A stretch of DNA of 64,000 bases from Calliopum simillimum (GCA_951812925.1 OX638372.1:73053407-73117406); one strand, 5' to 3'; shown: positions 43,756 through 55,615, numbered from the stretch's first letter. The notes: generated by a model not told the origin, from the sequence alone. Translations and numbers: made by a program.

Positions 43756-44795
43756 GGGGAGAGTCCCCGGTTGTGGCCATAGTTTACATTTTGAGCTGTA
43801 ACTTTTGACTGAAAAATATTTATGCAGATATAAACATATCAATGTGAAGGTAGAAGCCTTAGGAAACTGCTGATACAAGAATATCATATTTTTGTATAGT
43901 GGTAATTTTCGACCATCGAAAATTTTGTCACCGGTTGTGGCCACCCCTGGAAAATGATGGGAAAAAATTGAATGAAGAGACTTTTCTTACTTTATCTCAC
44001 GGAAAAGACATTTATTGAATTTTGACAGCTTTCAGTTTCAAAAATAAAAACAATGAGTAGTGATTAAGCCGTGAGACAAAAGAAAAGGAGTATGAAAATC
44101 GCTATAAAATGGAAACTCGATTATTCACTTTCATCATCGGTTTCGCTATGCTTGCAGGTGTAATAGCCGGGTGGCCGTTCTTACTATTTTTTTTTACAAT
44201 TTTTGTGCGAAAAATTCGAAAAATTGCCAACCCCTTTGAAATTCCGACATACGGACATAATACATACATACATGCATGCATACATACATCACGATAACCT
44301 CTTATGATGGTTATGTTTACATAAACAACTGTATTTAACAGTTTTGCCAACGAATACGCCCCTTTGAGCGATAAAAAATGGGTGGCCACAACCGGTGACA
44401 TTCTGGTGGCCACTACCGGGAAAAGCAAGGTTTCCGCAAAAAAATCAGCAAATATTCTAGTGCGAGCTTTTAACCCCAACCAATGCACAATCACAAAATA
44501 TATTGTCTCCAACTTCCAAACACGATTTTACTTACCTTTTTCAAGCGACGGAGTGTTTTTTGTCGCACTTTTAACACGATGAGAATTTACATCGGCGTTG
44601 ACAAATACGCATGGAAAACTGTTATCGACTGTACAAATTTACCATATGGGTCTTTTAACTTCCGTGTCGGCGCAAAATCATCGTGCTGCCATTGGGCAAA
44701 AACGACAACACTCATACCGACTGTATCTGCCCCATGTCAAAAATTATCCATGGGTGGCCACAACCGGAGCATAGCCACAACAGGTGCCTCTCCCA
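43756..44795. mobile_element. Pogo-like non-autonomous element, GGTTGTGGCC motif
   Basis: The ends GGGGAGAGTCCCCGGTTGTG and the mirror of the right end (TGGGAGAGGCACCTGTTGTG) share about 25 bp. They are flanked by TA (43754-43755; 44796-44797). The motif CCGGTTGTGGCCA occurs near each end and several times near the termini (about 43768, 43932, 44382, 44405, 44752, 44770). No transposase is recognised. It is inserted in the 3' UTR of the I-like LINE. Confidence 0.82.
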
Positions 44796-44797
44796 TA

Positions 44798-44903
44798 TAT
44801 ATATTTATTTAATATGTTAAGCCGATAGCCCTGGCAGCTAGTACTTATATTAAATGTAATTTTAATTATATTTAATAAAATATAATAATAATAATAATAA
44901 TGT
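44798..44903 (+). other. 3' UTR and (TAA)n tail of the I-like LINE
   Basis: The sequence after the insertion ends in TAATAATAATAATAATAA at about 44883-44901. A TAA-repeat terminus is characteristic of I-clade elements and fixes the LINE 3' end and its plus orientation. Confidence 0.8.
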
Positions 44904-46673
44904 GTGCACTAGTTTCATTGTGTTATTAGTAAAAATGCTTTAAAAACTGCTTTAAATAATATATTGAGATATCTTTTTTTGTTAAATTTAATTAATGTTT
45001 GTCTAGTCTGTAAGAACTTCGTTCATAGACAGAATTCCATAAATAAAAAATGAGAAATGGAAATTGTAAATGAGAAAATATAAATTGATAATGAGAAATA
45101 GTAAAATGATTATGGGAAACTAAATTGATAATGAGAAATGACAATTCTCATTGAGAAAATAAAAATTGATAATTTATTAACTATTATTACTATTAATATT
45201 CTTTATTCATGGTTTTTATACATATTTTACAAAAAATTTAATATTAATATTCTTTATTCATGGTTTTTATACATATTTTACAAAAATATAAAGATATACA
45301 AGCATGGCAAAAAGCTATGCCGTCTGCCGATAATTAATTTCAATACATAGTTTTTTTCCAAACAAAAAAAGAGTTATAATACATTTATAATTTAGTTTTA
45401 ATGAAATTCTTAACATAATTTCAAAAAGATAAGCTAAATCAAGATAGGCGAATTTAGGAATTCTAAGTTCAATTTTGGCTCGCCTACAGCAAAAAGAAGA
45501 ACAATTACAGAAACAATTTTTGTTGTAATTTTTTGAGCGCATCAAATTTCGCGGAATTAAAACGTTTATGAAAAATTGTTTTTGTTGTTTAGCATAAAAA
45601 AAAACAATTTTTCGTGTGTGTTGTAGTTCTCAGAAATTTTAAAAATTATTAAAACATTGTTGTAGTTGTAAAGGAGCCACCAATAAAACAACAAAAAATA
45701 TTTTTCGTGATTGTTGTCCTTCGGGGAATTTGAAGTTGCTGTAAAAGCGAAAATTTTGCGCTGACTGCACTTGGCTCAATCATTTTAAAACGCTGACACC
45801 CTTGGTTTAAAACAAACAGAAATTTAGCAAAAAAAAAAAGCTTTATTATTGGATGAATTAGAATCTATGATACAAAATAGAGATTAAAAATTAATATTAA
45901 AACCAGCATATAAGTGTTAACTATTACAAATATTCAGGCCTATCACTGCATCCATCGTAGATACGAATTTCGTGAAATCTACGAAAGTGCTATCATTGAA
46001 TTCGAATTGCTACGACGTGAATTCAAAATTCGTCGATTGGGATCACTTACTCCATCCGAAACTCAAATTTTAAACTCCTAAACGGTAAATTAAATGTGTA
46101 CATACATTGCTTATCATTTATAGAGCATACAATTCCCTATAACCTGATAGTTTTGTTTTTTTCGTGCAACTCATCGTTCATAAGTTATGGCACATTAAAA
46201 ATCAACATGTGGCTATGCACACTTATATACCGCATGTATGCATTACCAAGCTTTGACACTTTTTTAATTAGAATATCTCCTAAACTATTAGTCGTACGAA
46301 GAGCACTCTGAGGTCTTTTCTATAGAAAATTTTAAGGACTACAAAATCGTCTAGATCTATTTTTCTGAAAAAGTAACCGTTAGTGTGATATTTGCAAAAA
46401 ACTGATTTTTTTGACCATTGACCTTGAATAACTTTTTATGCGTAGAAGATTTCACTATGATTTTTTCACACTTTATCTTTCATGCATAAATAAAGAGTAT
46501 TCTGGTGACAAAATTTCACTTCGAACTATTTTGCAGCAAAATCCGAATTTTGTCGGACTAACTCCAATTTTAACGATACTTTTTTAACTAAATAATTTTT
46601 GTAATCATTTTTTTCAGTGATTTTTTGCTTAGGAACGTAAACTTTTTATTCTATAGAAAATATACATGATATA
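44904..46673. other. Unassigned intron DNA with short repeats
   Basis: 45050-45160 holds an imperfect AAATTGATAATGAGAAAT repeat. 45192-45288 is a tandem duplication of about 48 bp with TTCTTTATTCATGGTTTTTA. 45956-45986 is a small hairpin (CGTAGAT..ATCTACG). No gene was recognised. Confidence 0.4.
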
Positions 46674-46675
46674 TA

Positions 46676-48780
46676 TGGGTGATTCTCAGATAACTGTACT
46701 TTTTGTGTCCTCTGGCGATTTCACCTATACAGTAGGCTTTTTTTCACAAAAAATTACGCTATAAGTTAGAAACTATGCTTTTCTAATAGAGCGTATCAAT
46801 TTTACCACCAAATATTTATTAGTCTACTTTGAAAGTTTGCAAATATACCCCAAATGTCACAAACGTGGCATGTCCTACCCCTACTTTTTATACACAAAAC
46901 GATGAAAAACGACCAAAAAACGGAAATAGAACAGAAAACAAGTTACTACACATATTAAGTAAATACTTAAAGCTACAATATTATGCGTTCATCTGCAGTT
47001 TTAAATAATTTTTAGAGGGCACAATTTCGAATTGAAAACTGTCCCCTAGTTTTGGAAAAAAAAATGTTCTTGAAAGCATTATGCTACTACTGCATGGTAC
47101 TACTGTTTCAGTCAATAGATTGCAAAACATATGCATTAGTTCTGATCAATATCCATCACCCAAAGGTCATCATGTCAAGACGAGTCCAAAAAGAAATCTG
47201 TTTGCGTTTTATAGGGCAGTTTATAAACAAAAGCACTTTTTTTTAAAAATTATGGTCACAAACGTGGCACTCGGCACTCCCAGGTAGTACATTTTATTTT
47301 ATGCATGAAACAATTTTTTTGTAGGATTTGCATACATGACCCCAAATTCTTTCGGAAAAATCTTGAACTCAAAAGCGTGCTTTACAATGAGCGATAAACT
47401 ACAAAAATGTCACAAACGTGGCGCATCAAAAATGTCACAAACGTGGCACTTTTTATCAGTCTGCAAAAAACATATTTCGATATAAAGTTTGAGTATACAG
47501 ATGTTAAGTTGAAGGCTATTAATTATGTTTTTAATACAAAAATTTTTCGACACCATCAGAATCCTGAGTTATCCTTGCTCAAAAGTGAAAAAATCACTGT
47601 TTTGACATCTACTTAAAGCTATAGAACAAAAACAACAACAAGTAAAATTAATTTTTGTCAATGGATTCAGACAGCCAAATTTATTGTCAACAAGACATAA
47701 TTTACCGTTTTTCAATTGCATTCCAAGCTTTCGAGTTATAAGCGTTTAAAATAAGGACATCTTTCGATAACATTCAAAAGATTTTTCGAGACCCAAAAGT
47801 TACAAAAAATCAAGTTTTATTATTTTTATCAATAACATATTTAATTACAAAAATTTCGTGACCTTGCAGACCATAATCGCATAAAAAATGACAGTTCTAT
47901 GCTAGATTTAGTGAATGACCCTACTAAACTATTGCTTTGCAAATTAACAGAATCAAAATTTCATCTGCTCATTCACTAAATCTACAAAAGAGCCTTATTT
48001 TTTCATCCGATTTTAGTCTGCAAGGGCTTAAAATTTTTGTGATAAATTATATTTTTGATAAAAATAATAAAACTTACCATTTTTGTTAATTTTTCGGTCC
48101 AGAAAATCCTTTGTGTGTTATTGAGAGGTATCCTTTTTTTAAAGGCTTATAACTCGGAAACTAGGAATCCAATTGAAAAACGGTAAATTATGTCTTGTTG
48201 ATAATAGATTCGGCTGTCTAAATCCATTGACAAAAATTCATTTTACTTGTTGCTGTTTTTATTAAGTAGATGTTAAAACTGTGATTTTTTCACTTTTGAG
48301 CAAGGATAACTAAGGATACTGATGTAACAGAAAAAAATCAAGATCAGATTCGTAATTAGGAGATCCTAATCCACCATAAACGGCTATAAAAACAGAGAAC
48401 AGGAGACCATTGTTGATCTTTAGGACGATAGGGTTTAAAAAAAATGGACCACTGGAGACATGACACTGTTGCAAAATTAGTCTTGAAGTCTAAATTTGTC
48501 ATTATATGCAATATATCTCTCATCAAAACGCTTCAAAACCATCATTTTTCCATACTGTGTCTAAAATGTCACAAACGTGGCAATTTGGTCACAAACGTGG
48601 CAGCAAAATTTCTTAATTTCGACCTCAAAGCCGTAAATTCACACTTGTAGTTGATCTATTTAAAAGGTGAGTTTTAAGAGTGTGTTTACATAAGATAGCA
48701 TGAAGAAACTTGCAAAAATCCAAAAAAATTATCTGCCAATTTTACAACTCGAAAAAGCACAGTTATCTAAGAATCACCCA
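46676..48780. mobile_element. TA-flanked element with CACAAACGTGGCA array
   Basis: The ends TGGGTGATTCTCAGATAACT and ..AGTTATCTAAGAATCACCCA are mirrored and flanked by TA (46674-46675; 48781-48782). The 14-mer TCACAAACGTGGCA or close variants occur six times (about 46857, 47253, 47405, 47431, 48567, 48586), all in one orientation. The inside is a palindrome of about 390-bp arms (47540-47930; 47970-48330). No transposase seen; probably a pogo/mariner-type non-autonomous element. Confidence 0.82.
47540..48330. repeat. Palindrome inside the TA-flanked element
   Basis: Mirror blocks include CAAGACATAATTTACCGTTT / AAACGGTAAATTATGTCTTG and CTTGCTCAAAAGTGAAAAAA / TTTTTTCACTTTTGAGCAAG-type sequences around a centre near 47950. 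The right arm is also related to 38760-39140 inside the hAT-like MITE. Confidence 0.78.
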
Positions 48781-48782
48781 TA

Positions 48783-49160
48783 CATAATATGTGTGTACAT
48801 TTAAAATTCTCATTATATGTTACAATAATCAGCAAAACTAATTTTCATATGTCGTTTAAAAATATTGATTTTCATTGAAATTTTAACGGTTTTTTGCCAG
48901 TTTTTTGAAAACCGGTCTATCGATTTTTTTTTTACTTAGTCTTATATTATTTAGAATTTAATATGCTTTCATAATATATACACATTATAATCATTATTTA
49001 TTAAAATATTGATAAAAATTTAATTTTTGTGTGTCAACTCAAAACTTTTTTTTCATTTCAATTTTAACGGTTTTTTGGCGTTTTTTCAAAAACGGCTCTA
49101 ACGATTTTTTTAAAAATTCACCAAAATATGCAGAATTTAATAGGCTTTCATAATATGAAA
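48783..49160. other. Unassigned AT-rich intron DNA
   Basis: Contains two TTTTAACGGTTTTTTG blocks (about 48884, 49063) suggesting a diverged duplication. The right side passes into the 3' UTR of the minus-strand LINE. Confidence 0.3.
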
Positions 49161-49318
49161 TAACCCCAGAGGGGTGTTGTTATCGTTATTTAAATTCTCA
49201 GGACAGCGCCGTGATTAGTCTATGAAATTATCTTACAGACTAATTTAACAATTTATAAGAAAAGCTTATAAAAAATAAAATATAATCTTATGTTAAAAAA
49301 GTAATTAAAAGTTAATAT

Positions 49319-49897
49319 TTATTTAAAAATATAAAAAGAGTACATAATAGATAACAATTTTTTAAATTCACTTTTTGGAATAGAAAAATCGATTACAATC
49401 GGACCATTTGAGGAATAAATTGTTCGAAAAACAGGTAAAGAGAATAAATTGCTGTGGCGTAGTAATCTAGAAGGAACTTTGAAATGTATTCGCTCTAGTA
49501 AATAGGAGCAGTCAATTTGACCTCCAATAATATCAAATACAAACATTAATGAAGCTATCATTCTCATTGAATGAAGAGACTGAAGGACTATCAATAAGCA
49601 ACGAGAATTGTAAGATGGCACAGGATCTGAAAAGCTAATACTATTAAGCGCAAATTTAAGAAACTTTTTCTGGACTCTCTCGAGACTATTGCAGTGCACT
49701 GAAAACGATGGATACCAGATTACGGACGCGTATTCTAGTTTTGACCGAACATAAGCAGAACATAGAATTTTTCTCGTATACGGATCATTAAAAACAGTGC
49801 TATTTCGCCTAACGAAAGCCAGCATAGAGTGACATTTAGGAATTATGTAATTAATATGACTCACAAAAGTAAATTTGGAATCAAATAAAACACCCAA
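49319..49897 (-). pseudogene. CR1/jockey-type LINE ORF2, C-terminal domain
   Basis: Open for 192 codons: GVLFDSKFTFVSHINYIIPK, RKILCSAYVRSKLEYASVIW and LERVQKKFLKFALNS. This is the conserved post-RT region of CR1/jockey-like elements, where VRSxLEYxSxVW and VQxxFL are hallmark motifs. A stop (about 49901) separates it from the RT. The 3' UTR extends to about 49160. Confidence 0.85.
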
Positions 49898-49900
49898 ATC

Positions 49901-50967
49901 TTAAATTTCATTAACTGATTTGACAGTTGAAGTACCTAAGTTATAAGACGAAGCTAACGGAAGGACCCCTTTAGAAAAAGTTACATGATAGCACTTTGAA
50001 ATACTTAAAAACAGTTTGTTTAGTGTGCACCAGACAAATAAATTATTTAAATCATTTTGTAATGCAATCATGTCAATTGTGTTACCTATTTTGAGGAATA
50101 GCTTAAAATCATCGGCGTAAAGCAAATACCTTGAACTCCTGAAACAAGATCCAATATCATTTATAAAAAGCAGGAAAAATAGCGGGCCAAGAATGCTTTC
50201 TTGCGAAACATCCAAAGTAGCAACAAAAAAGTTAGATCTTACCCTATCAACTAAAACAAAATTTAAACGATTTTCCAGATAAGATTTTATCTAATCTAAA
50301 AAATTGGAATGAAAACCAAGCTTGGACAACTTAGCAAGAAGAATATTATGAAAAACCTTATCAAACGCTTTTGAAAAGTCAGTGTAAATCGTGTCTACCT
50401 GTAAGCTATTAGAAAATGCAGAGATGCAATAATCAGAAAAAACTGCTAAATTTGTTACCGTTGATCGACCAGCAAAAACCCATGTTGAGATGGATTTATT
50501 GCAGATTTCACGGCAAAAAATAGCTTCTTCTTGACAATACTCTCAAACAACTTTGAGACAGCGGATAGCTTAGAAATAGGCCCATAGTTAGACACGTCGT
50601 TTTTATTACCACTTTTAAATATGGGACTTATAGCGGGAATTTTCAAATCGTCTATAAATACACCCATAGAAAGTGATTTATTTAATAGGAAGCGCAACGG
50701 CTCCGCTATTGTTTCCGCACAATTTTTAAGCAGGAAAGGACATAAACCATCAATGTCAGATTTTTGAGAATTTCGTAGATCACAAATTCCAGAATTAATA
50801 TCTTCTAATGTTAAATGAAGAGATCCAAAGTCAATTAAAGGAGATACTTGCTGTAGAACTTCAGGATTAATCGAAGTTACATCATGTTCAAAATTTGATT
50901 TAAAAAACTGAGCAAAAAGATTTACTGAATCATTTACTGATTGAGATGTAACATCATTGAAAGACAT
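49901..50967 (-). pseudogene. CR1/jockey-type LINE ORF2, reverse transcriptase
   Basis: N-terminal RT blocks at 50455-50967 (IPAISPIFKSGNKNDVSNYG, PISKLSAVSKLFESIVKKK, then HGFLLVDQR). A broken middle follows at 50216-50454, recognisable through VDTIYTDFSKAFDKV on the minus strand. The catalytic part is at 49901-50215 (QESILGPLFFLLFINDIGSC, LLYADDFKLFL with YADD). Several stops and shifts make it inactive. Confidence 0.88.
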
Positions 50968-51721
50968 ACTCGAAGGTATAGAAGAACAAAACTTTTTTGA
51001 GCTTATGAAGTTCCAAAAATTTATTTAGAAAATTAAATTCCCCCATGTAATGGAGATATTTTATCTTATAGCACTCATTATTCGACAATCTGTACGATGT
51101 ATAAAATTCATTTCTAAGATTTTTTTGTTTCTTTAAACCTTTCGTATACCAATGCAATTTGTGAACTCTTTTAGGAACATATGTGATATTATTTGCACAT
51201 ATTTTAGTAACATTTGTTTTAAAATAACTAAAACAATTATTTAAATCATTAATTTGATGACTAGTAGTCCAATCAACGGCTCTAACTTCATTATTTAAAG
51301 CGTTAAAATCACATAATCGAAAATTAAACTTACTTGAATTTATATCATTTAAAATATAGTTAAATTTATAGTATTCCAATTCGATTAATTACGGAAAATG
51401 ATGCATATCAGTTTCTGATATAGGAACGGGACATTCATTTAAATTAAATTTGATATTACCGCTAATAAACACAAGATCTAAAAGCCTGTTTAATTTTTTT
51501 TTGCAAAAATTTACCTGTTTAAGATCCAAACTGAAAAATCCACCAATTAAATGAATTTCATGTAGCTTGTTAACATTGTTAGGTATTAGAACCCCTTCAT
51601 CATCATTCTTGAACGCCCAATTAACATCGCATAGATTGAAATCACCTAATACGCACAAATGATTTTCGTTATTGCTGTCTATAGGTAAAAACATAATGTT
51701 ATCTGTATGAGCAGCATTCAA
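50954..51721 (-). pseudogene. CR1/jockey-type LINE ORF2, endonuclease to linker
   Basis: 51389-51721 carries LCVLGDFNLCDVNW, the GDFN block of the endonuclease, and LLDLVFISGN. 50954-51379 is the linker before the RT (CANNITYVPKRVHKLHWYTK, then LKKQKNLRNEFY). The two parts are separated by a stop near 51389. Confidence 0.82.
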
Positions 51722-51974
51722 ACGAGCTATTCGGAGGAATATATGAAACTACAATAAAAAGAGAATTTTTCTCAATTTGGATCTTAACACAAAGCTTATC
51801 TAGAAGAGAATCAGAGTTATTAAGACTTACAAAACTAGAGTATAGTGAGCACTTAATAGCTATTAAAACCCCACCGCCTCTATGACAACCAGTTTTAACA
51901 GGGTCTCTATCTTTACGATAAACAATAAAATTAACTAGATCAAAAATTTCACTGTCGTAAAAATTGCAGTTTAA

Positions 51975-52769
51975 CTAAGTTTCGACAAAAACGTATACAT
52001 CATAGTCATTATCAAGAATAGCAGCTCTTACAGCACTAATTTTTGTGCGCATACCAGACATATTCTGATAAATTTTGAGTTGGCTTACACTCGAATTGGC
52101 GGACGTTGTTGTTGAAGAAACTACAACTCCACTAGAGGTAGTTTCGCATTTTTTTCTAAAAAGAAAACGGTCGAACTCGAACATCGGAAAGCCAAAGATC
52201 AGGATCAAATAACTTTTTATATACGGTGTCAGCCACGATAAGTTTGAAACTGATTTTTTTTTTAATTTTGTGAGATCAGCATCTTTTTTCGTCAGGGGAT
52301 AGCACTCCAATTTTTCATTGGGTATGCCAGTGTGCGAAGAGATGTAGCTAAGTATTTTTTCTGCAGTTTCCGAACGTTTAAAATATGAGAGATGTATAAC
52401 TTTTTTGGTCGCAGCAACATCAAGCTCATTACTTGTATTTTTACCAACAACAACAGCACGATCATTTTTATGCTGTTTATTTTTATTCTGCTTCTTATTG
52501 CTCACAGTATGCCAACTAGAAGCAGCAGGCGACGAAACAAATAAATCAGCATCACCAACTGCAGCAGCAGCAGCAGAAGCATAGGAAGATGATGGCAATG
52601 GAGAAGTCGACGGATTATCATGCGAAGAAACCAACGCTAAGGAAGTATCATCAGCAGCAACAACGCAATTGGCATCATTAGAGTGAGCAGTTGATTTAAA
52701 GAGAAAGTTATTAGCATTACAAAGACGAGAAGGAACAATAGAAGGTGTTGTTGCAGAATTCAAAGGCAT
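51975..52769 (-). pseudogene. CR1/jockey-type LINE ORF1 C-part and ORF2 start
   Basis: Begins MPLNSATTPSIVPSRLCNAN with a low-complexity Ser/Ala/Asp region. KKVIHLSYFKRSETAEKILS, the start of the RRM-like domain found in CR1-type ORF1, follows, and a basic segment after that. The last 30 residues (LKIYQNMSGMRTKISAVRAA..VFVET) are the start of the endonuclease (YQNxxGLRTK). This suggests a frameshift has fused ORF1 and ORF2 or removed the intervening sequence. Confidence 0.72.
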
Positions 52770-52784
52770 TTCTTTATTTTCTTT

Positions 52785-52998
52785 TTAATTTTTTTGGAAG
52801 AGAACACTGACACTGTTTTGCAAAAGCTTAACTTCATCAGTAAGACGAGAGATTACCGAGGAAAGATCGTTGTTGCAGACACTAGCTTTTACACAGAGAA
52901 GCTCTTTTTGCATTTCTTCTACTTTGCCAATTAAGAGTTTTTTATCATTTTGCAAAGAGTGTATTAAAGAAAAAGCGGACGCATTATAAAAATCAGAA
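52785..52998 (-). pseudogene. LINE ORF1 coiled-coil segment
   Basis: Reads SDFYNASAFSLIHSLQNDKK, then GKVEEMQKELLCVKAS and RLTDEVKLLQNSVSVLF, with leucine spacing typical of a coiled coil (trimerisation segment of LINE ORF1). A TAA follows at 52785; the next ORF begins 13 nt beyond in the same frame. The N-terminal side is interrupted by the 53004-54006 insertion and continues at 54012. Confidence 0.65.
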
Positions 52999-53003
52999 CG
53001 AAG

Positions 53004-54006
53004 CACAGTGGTCCGAAAGGTCAATCTAGATGGAATAAAGTCAGTTTTCTAGTTTTTCAAAAGCATGAAACTTTTTTACTAGTTGATTGAGAATTGACCA
53101 CAGTTCATAACGGTATATTGTTTGTTTATATTTACGCATTATTTTTTTTGCTATGTTGATCGAAACATGAACAATTGCATCAATGCAGTTATTATAAGAC
53201 CACAGTCTATTTTTAGCAGTATCTTTGAAGAGTTCGTGTGAGTGAACTAGAAAACTTTTTTAAGTTATTGTTTTTTTCCTAAATTAAATCAGGTATGAAT
53301 TAATTTTACTGTAAATATGTGTTCAATTAAAATATTTTTTGGGGAGAAAAAATTAATGTAAAAAGTGTATTATTTTTGTACTACTTTTTTGTGTAGCCCA
53401 AAGTTTAGTTAAACTTTTAACTACATATATTGATCGATATTGCAAAACTGTTTATGTTTCTCTTATCTATGAATTATCATGTAAATAATGAAGAAAAAAT
53501 TAGCTGCCCCTAAGTGCCCCTTCAATTTTTATTGTATTTTTAGGTTACACACCTATTACACGGAAATAGCCTTATAATGGGCAATTTAACAAGAAGCGAG
53601 GAAAGAAGATGTTTGAAAGTTATTCAGGTAGATTGTAATTATTTGTGTTAACCATCTGATGCTTTGTTATAATGATGATTAAGTAAATAAAAAAAAATTT
53701 TTGAATTTTAAAATTTTTTTTTTTCACTAAACTTCAAATCAGTGAAAAAACGAAGAAGTCATGTGCCACGCCCACTTGATGTACACCGTTCATTTTGATG
53801 TAAAGTACTGTTTCCATAATAAAGTAAAACCCTAAAAACTCGGGTCTCTACCTACTACCATGTAGAAGTTGCGCCACGCCCACTTGACGTATACCGCCCA
53901 TTTTTGTTGTGAAGTACCCTTTCTATAATATATTTCAGGCTTCTAACTGCTTCCAAACAGGAGTTATGGCTTTATTCCATCTAGATTAGCCTTTCGGACC
54001 ACTGTG
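53004..54006. mobile_element. 1.0-kb TIR element in LINE ORF1
   Basis: The ends CACAGTGGTCCGAAAGG and its mirror continue with AATCTAGATGGAATAAAG on both sides, about 37-bp TIRs. They are flanked by the 5-bp repeat CGAAG (52999-53003; 54007-54011). The inner right part has two GCCACGCCCACTTGA segments about 110 bp apart. No transposase frame. The superfamily is not identified. Confidence 0.85.
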
Positions 54007-54011
54007 CGAAG

Positions 54012-54633
54012 AGCTGAAATTTCATTTAATACAGTTTGCAAATTTATTTGATATTCACCAACTTTAGTTTGTTGTTGTTGGGGACCAACTGATTTTGATT
54101 GTTGTTGTTGTTGCTTTGCATTATTATTCGGGGCTAGTTGTTGAGACGGAGATGACTTTGGTAGTTGTTGTTGCTTTGCATTATTATTCGTAGCTTTAGC
54201 AGACTGTTGTTGTTGCAATGGAGATGAATTTGGTTGTTGTTATATTTGTGGCAACCGCGCATTGTTGTTGTTGCGATACTGATGATTTAAGTTGTTGTTG
54301 TTGCACTGTATTATTCATCGTGGCTACAGCGGACTGTTGAAGAGTCACAGCTGTTTGATTATGTTGATTTTGTTGCATTTGTTGATTTTGTTGTTGCTCA
54401 GCATTGATCATCGTTGCTTCATCAACCAAATTAGGAGCTGTAGGGGGTGAGCGCATTGGGCTACGGCGAACTTTAGAACAATCTCAACATAGAGAAGGAT
54501 TATTCGATTTTTGGAGAAAATCACAATCAGACTGTGAAACGTTCTCACAATCGAAATGCAAAAAGTCATTGCATTTGGCACATTGCACAGTACTCCGACC
54601 ACGGTTTACCCTCTGTCCACAAGGGCAAGGCAT
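54012..54633 (-). pseudogene. LINE ORF1 N-terminus: PHD finger and Q-rich region
   Basis: Starts at ATG 54633 (MPCPCGQRVNRGRSTVQCAK). The Cys/His series CPC..CAKC..HFDC..C.DC fits a PHD-type zinc finger, as known in ORF1 of CR1-like LINEs. A TGA stands between the last two Cys (C-stop-DC, likely a former CGA Arg codon). After it the frame is Gln/Asn-rich from CAG/CAA repeats and shifts near 54210. It continues QINLQTVLNEISALR into the coiled coil beyond the inserted element. Confidence 0.7.
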
Positions 54634-54639
54634 TTTTAA

Positions 54640-55615
54640 ATATTAATAAAAGTGTCCAAGTAAAACGATCGAGACGACGAAACGCTTCACTCTCGCACAA
54701 ACAAAACTAAGAAAATTAAATTCTTAAGATATGAATGAAGTGTAAACAAAACTAGACTTGGTATTAGCACGACCGCACAGTACAAAGTTTAAGAACAAAC
54801 TGAAGGACCCTATTGCAATGCGATTTTTATGATAGAAACTAATTTAAAAACAAAACGAAATTTCGTTTCTATCATAAAAATCGCATTGCCATCAGAAACC
54901 AAAGCTATCAGTTATGTTTTCAGTTTCTATTTTGATTGTAGCAGTTTCGTCGGTTTGTTTTGTGAAAACATTTTAGCAAGTGGAGTTGGACAGTTCCGGA
55001 TTAAAATTTACTTTAGCGAATTTTGTAAAATAAAAACTTTATTTGGCATTTTTGCGTGAACAGTTTCAATTTTTAATGGCCTTCTGCAATTGTAAAAACC
55101 AAATAGTTTCAGCTATTTTTTCGAACAAGTTCGTTATTTTCTCAAGCAAGTTTGTTGAGCTTGTGTTATGTCACAAGCAACCGTTTAGTAGAATTTACGC
55201 ATGATAGGAGTGTGGTAACATAAATCAAATAAACACATTAAAATAAAGAATTATTTACAAATTTACGCTTGTTTATGGAATAATATAGTTGTCTCTTTTT
55301 AACTAAAAGTAACTAAAAATAATATATGTTCGCAATGTCAACTAAAATTTCCATTTAGTCTCTCGACTAGAAACGAAACGAAATTTCGTTTCTATTCGCA
55401 ATAATTGTCTTAGTTGTGGCCTGGGGCTCGTGGCGGACTGACTTGCTTAGCTATTGCATTATCTCTCTGTAAGTGACTTCTTAAAATGTGTTATCACCGA
55501 TTATCGCTCCTCTATGACGCATTTTTTTACCCTCACATGTGTAAGATCACACTAAAAACTGGATGCAGTTGGTTGGAATACCACACAGAGAACATAGAAA
55601 AATAATGGGACTGGA
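54640..55615. other. Unassigned DNA with self-complementary GAAACGAAATTTCGTTTC
   Basis: At 54816-54892 GCGATTTTTATGATAGAAAC is mirrored as GTTTCTATCATAAAAATCGC around a CGAAATTTCG centre. A second GAAACGAAATTTCGTTTC lies at 55374-55394. They may be the two ends of one unrecognised element of about 580 bp. The region also contains the 5' UTR of the minus-strand LINE. Confidence 0.4.

Noticed and set aside
44102..44512. 136-codon minus-strand frame
   Set aside because: Lies inside the pogo-like non-autonomous element and translates its repeated VVATTG-type motif; no recognisable domain.
53964..54456. Gln-rich host protein (transcription factor-like)
   Set aside because: The Q tract is continuous with a LINE ORF1 that has a zinc finger and coiled coil and is followed by endonuclease and RT in the same orientation.
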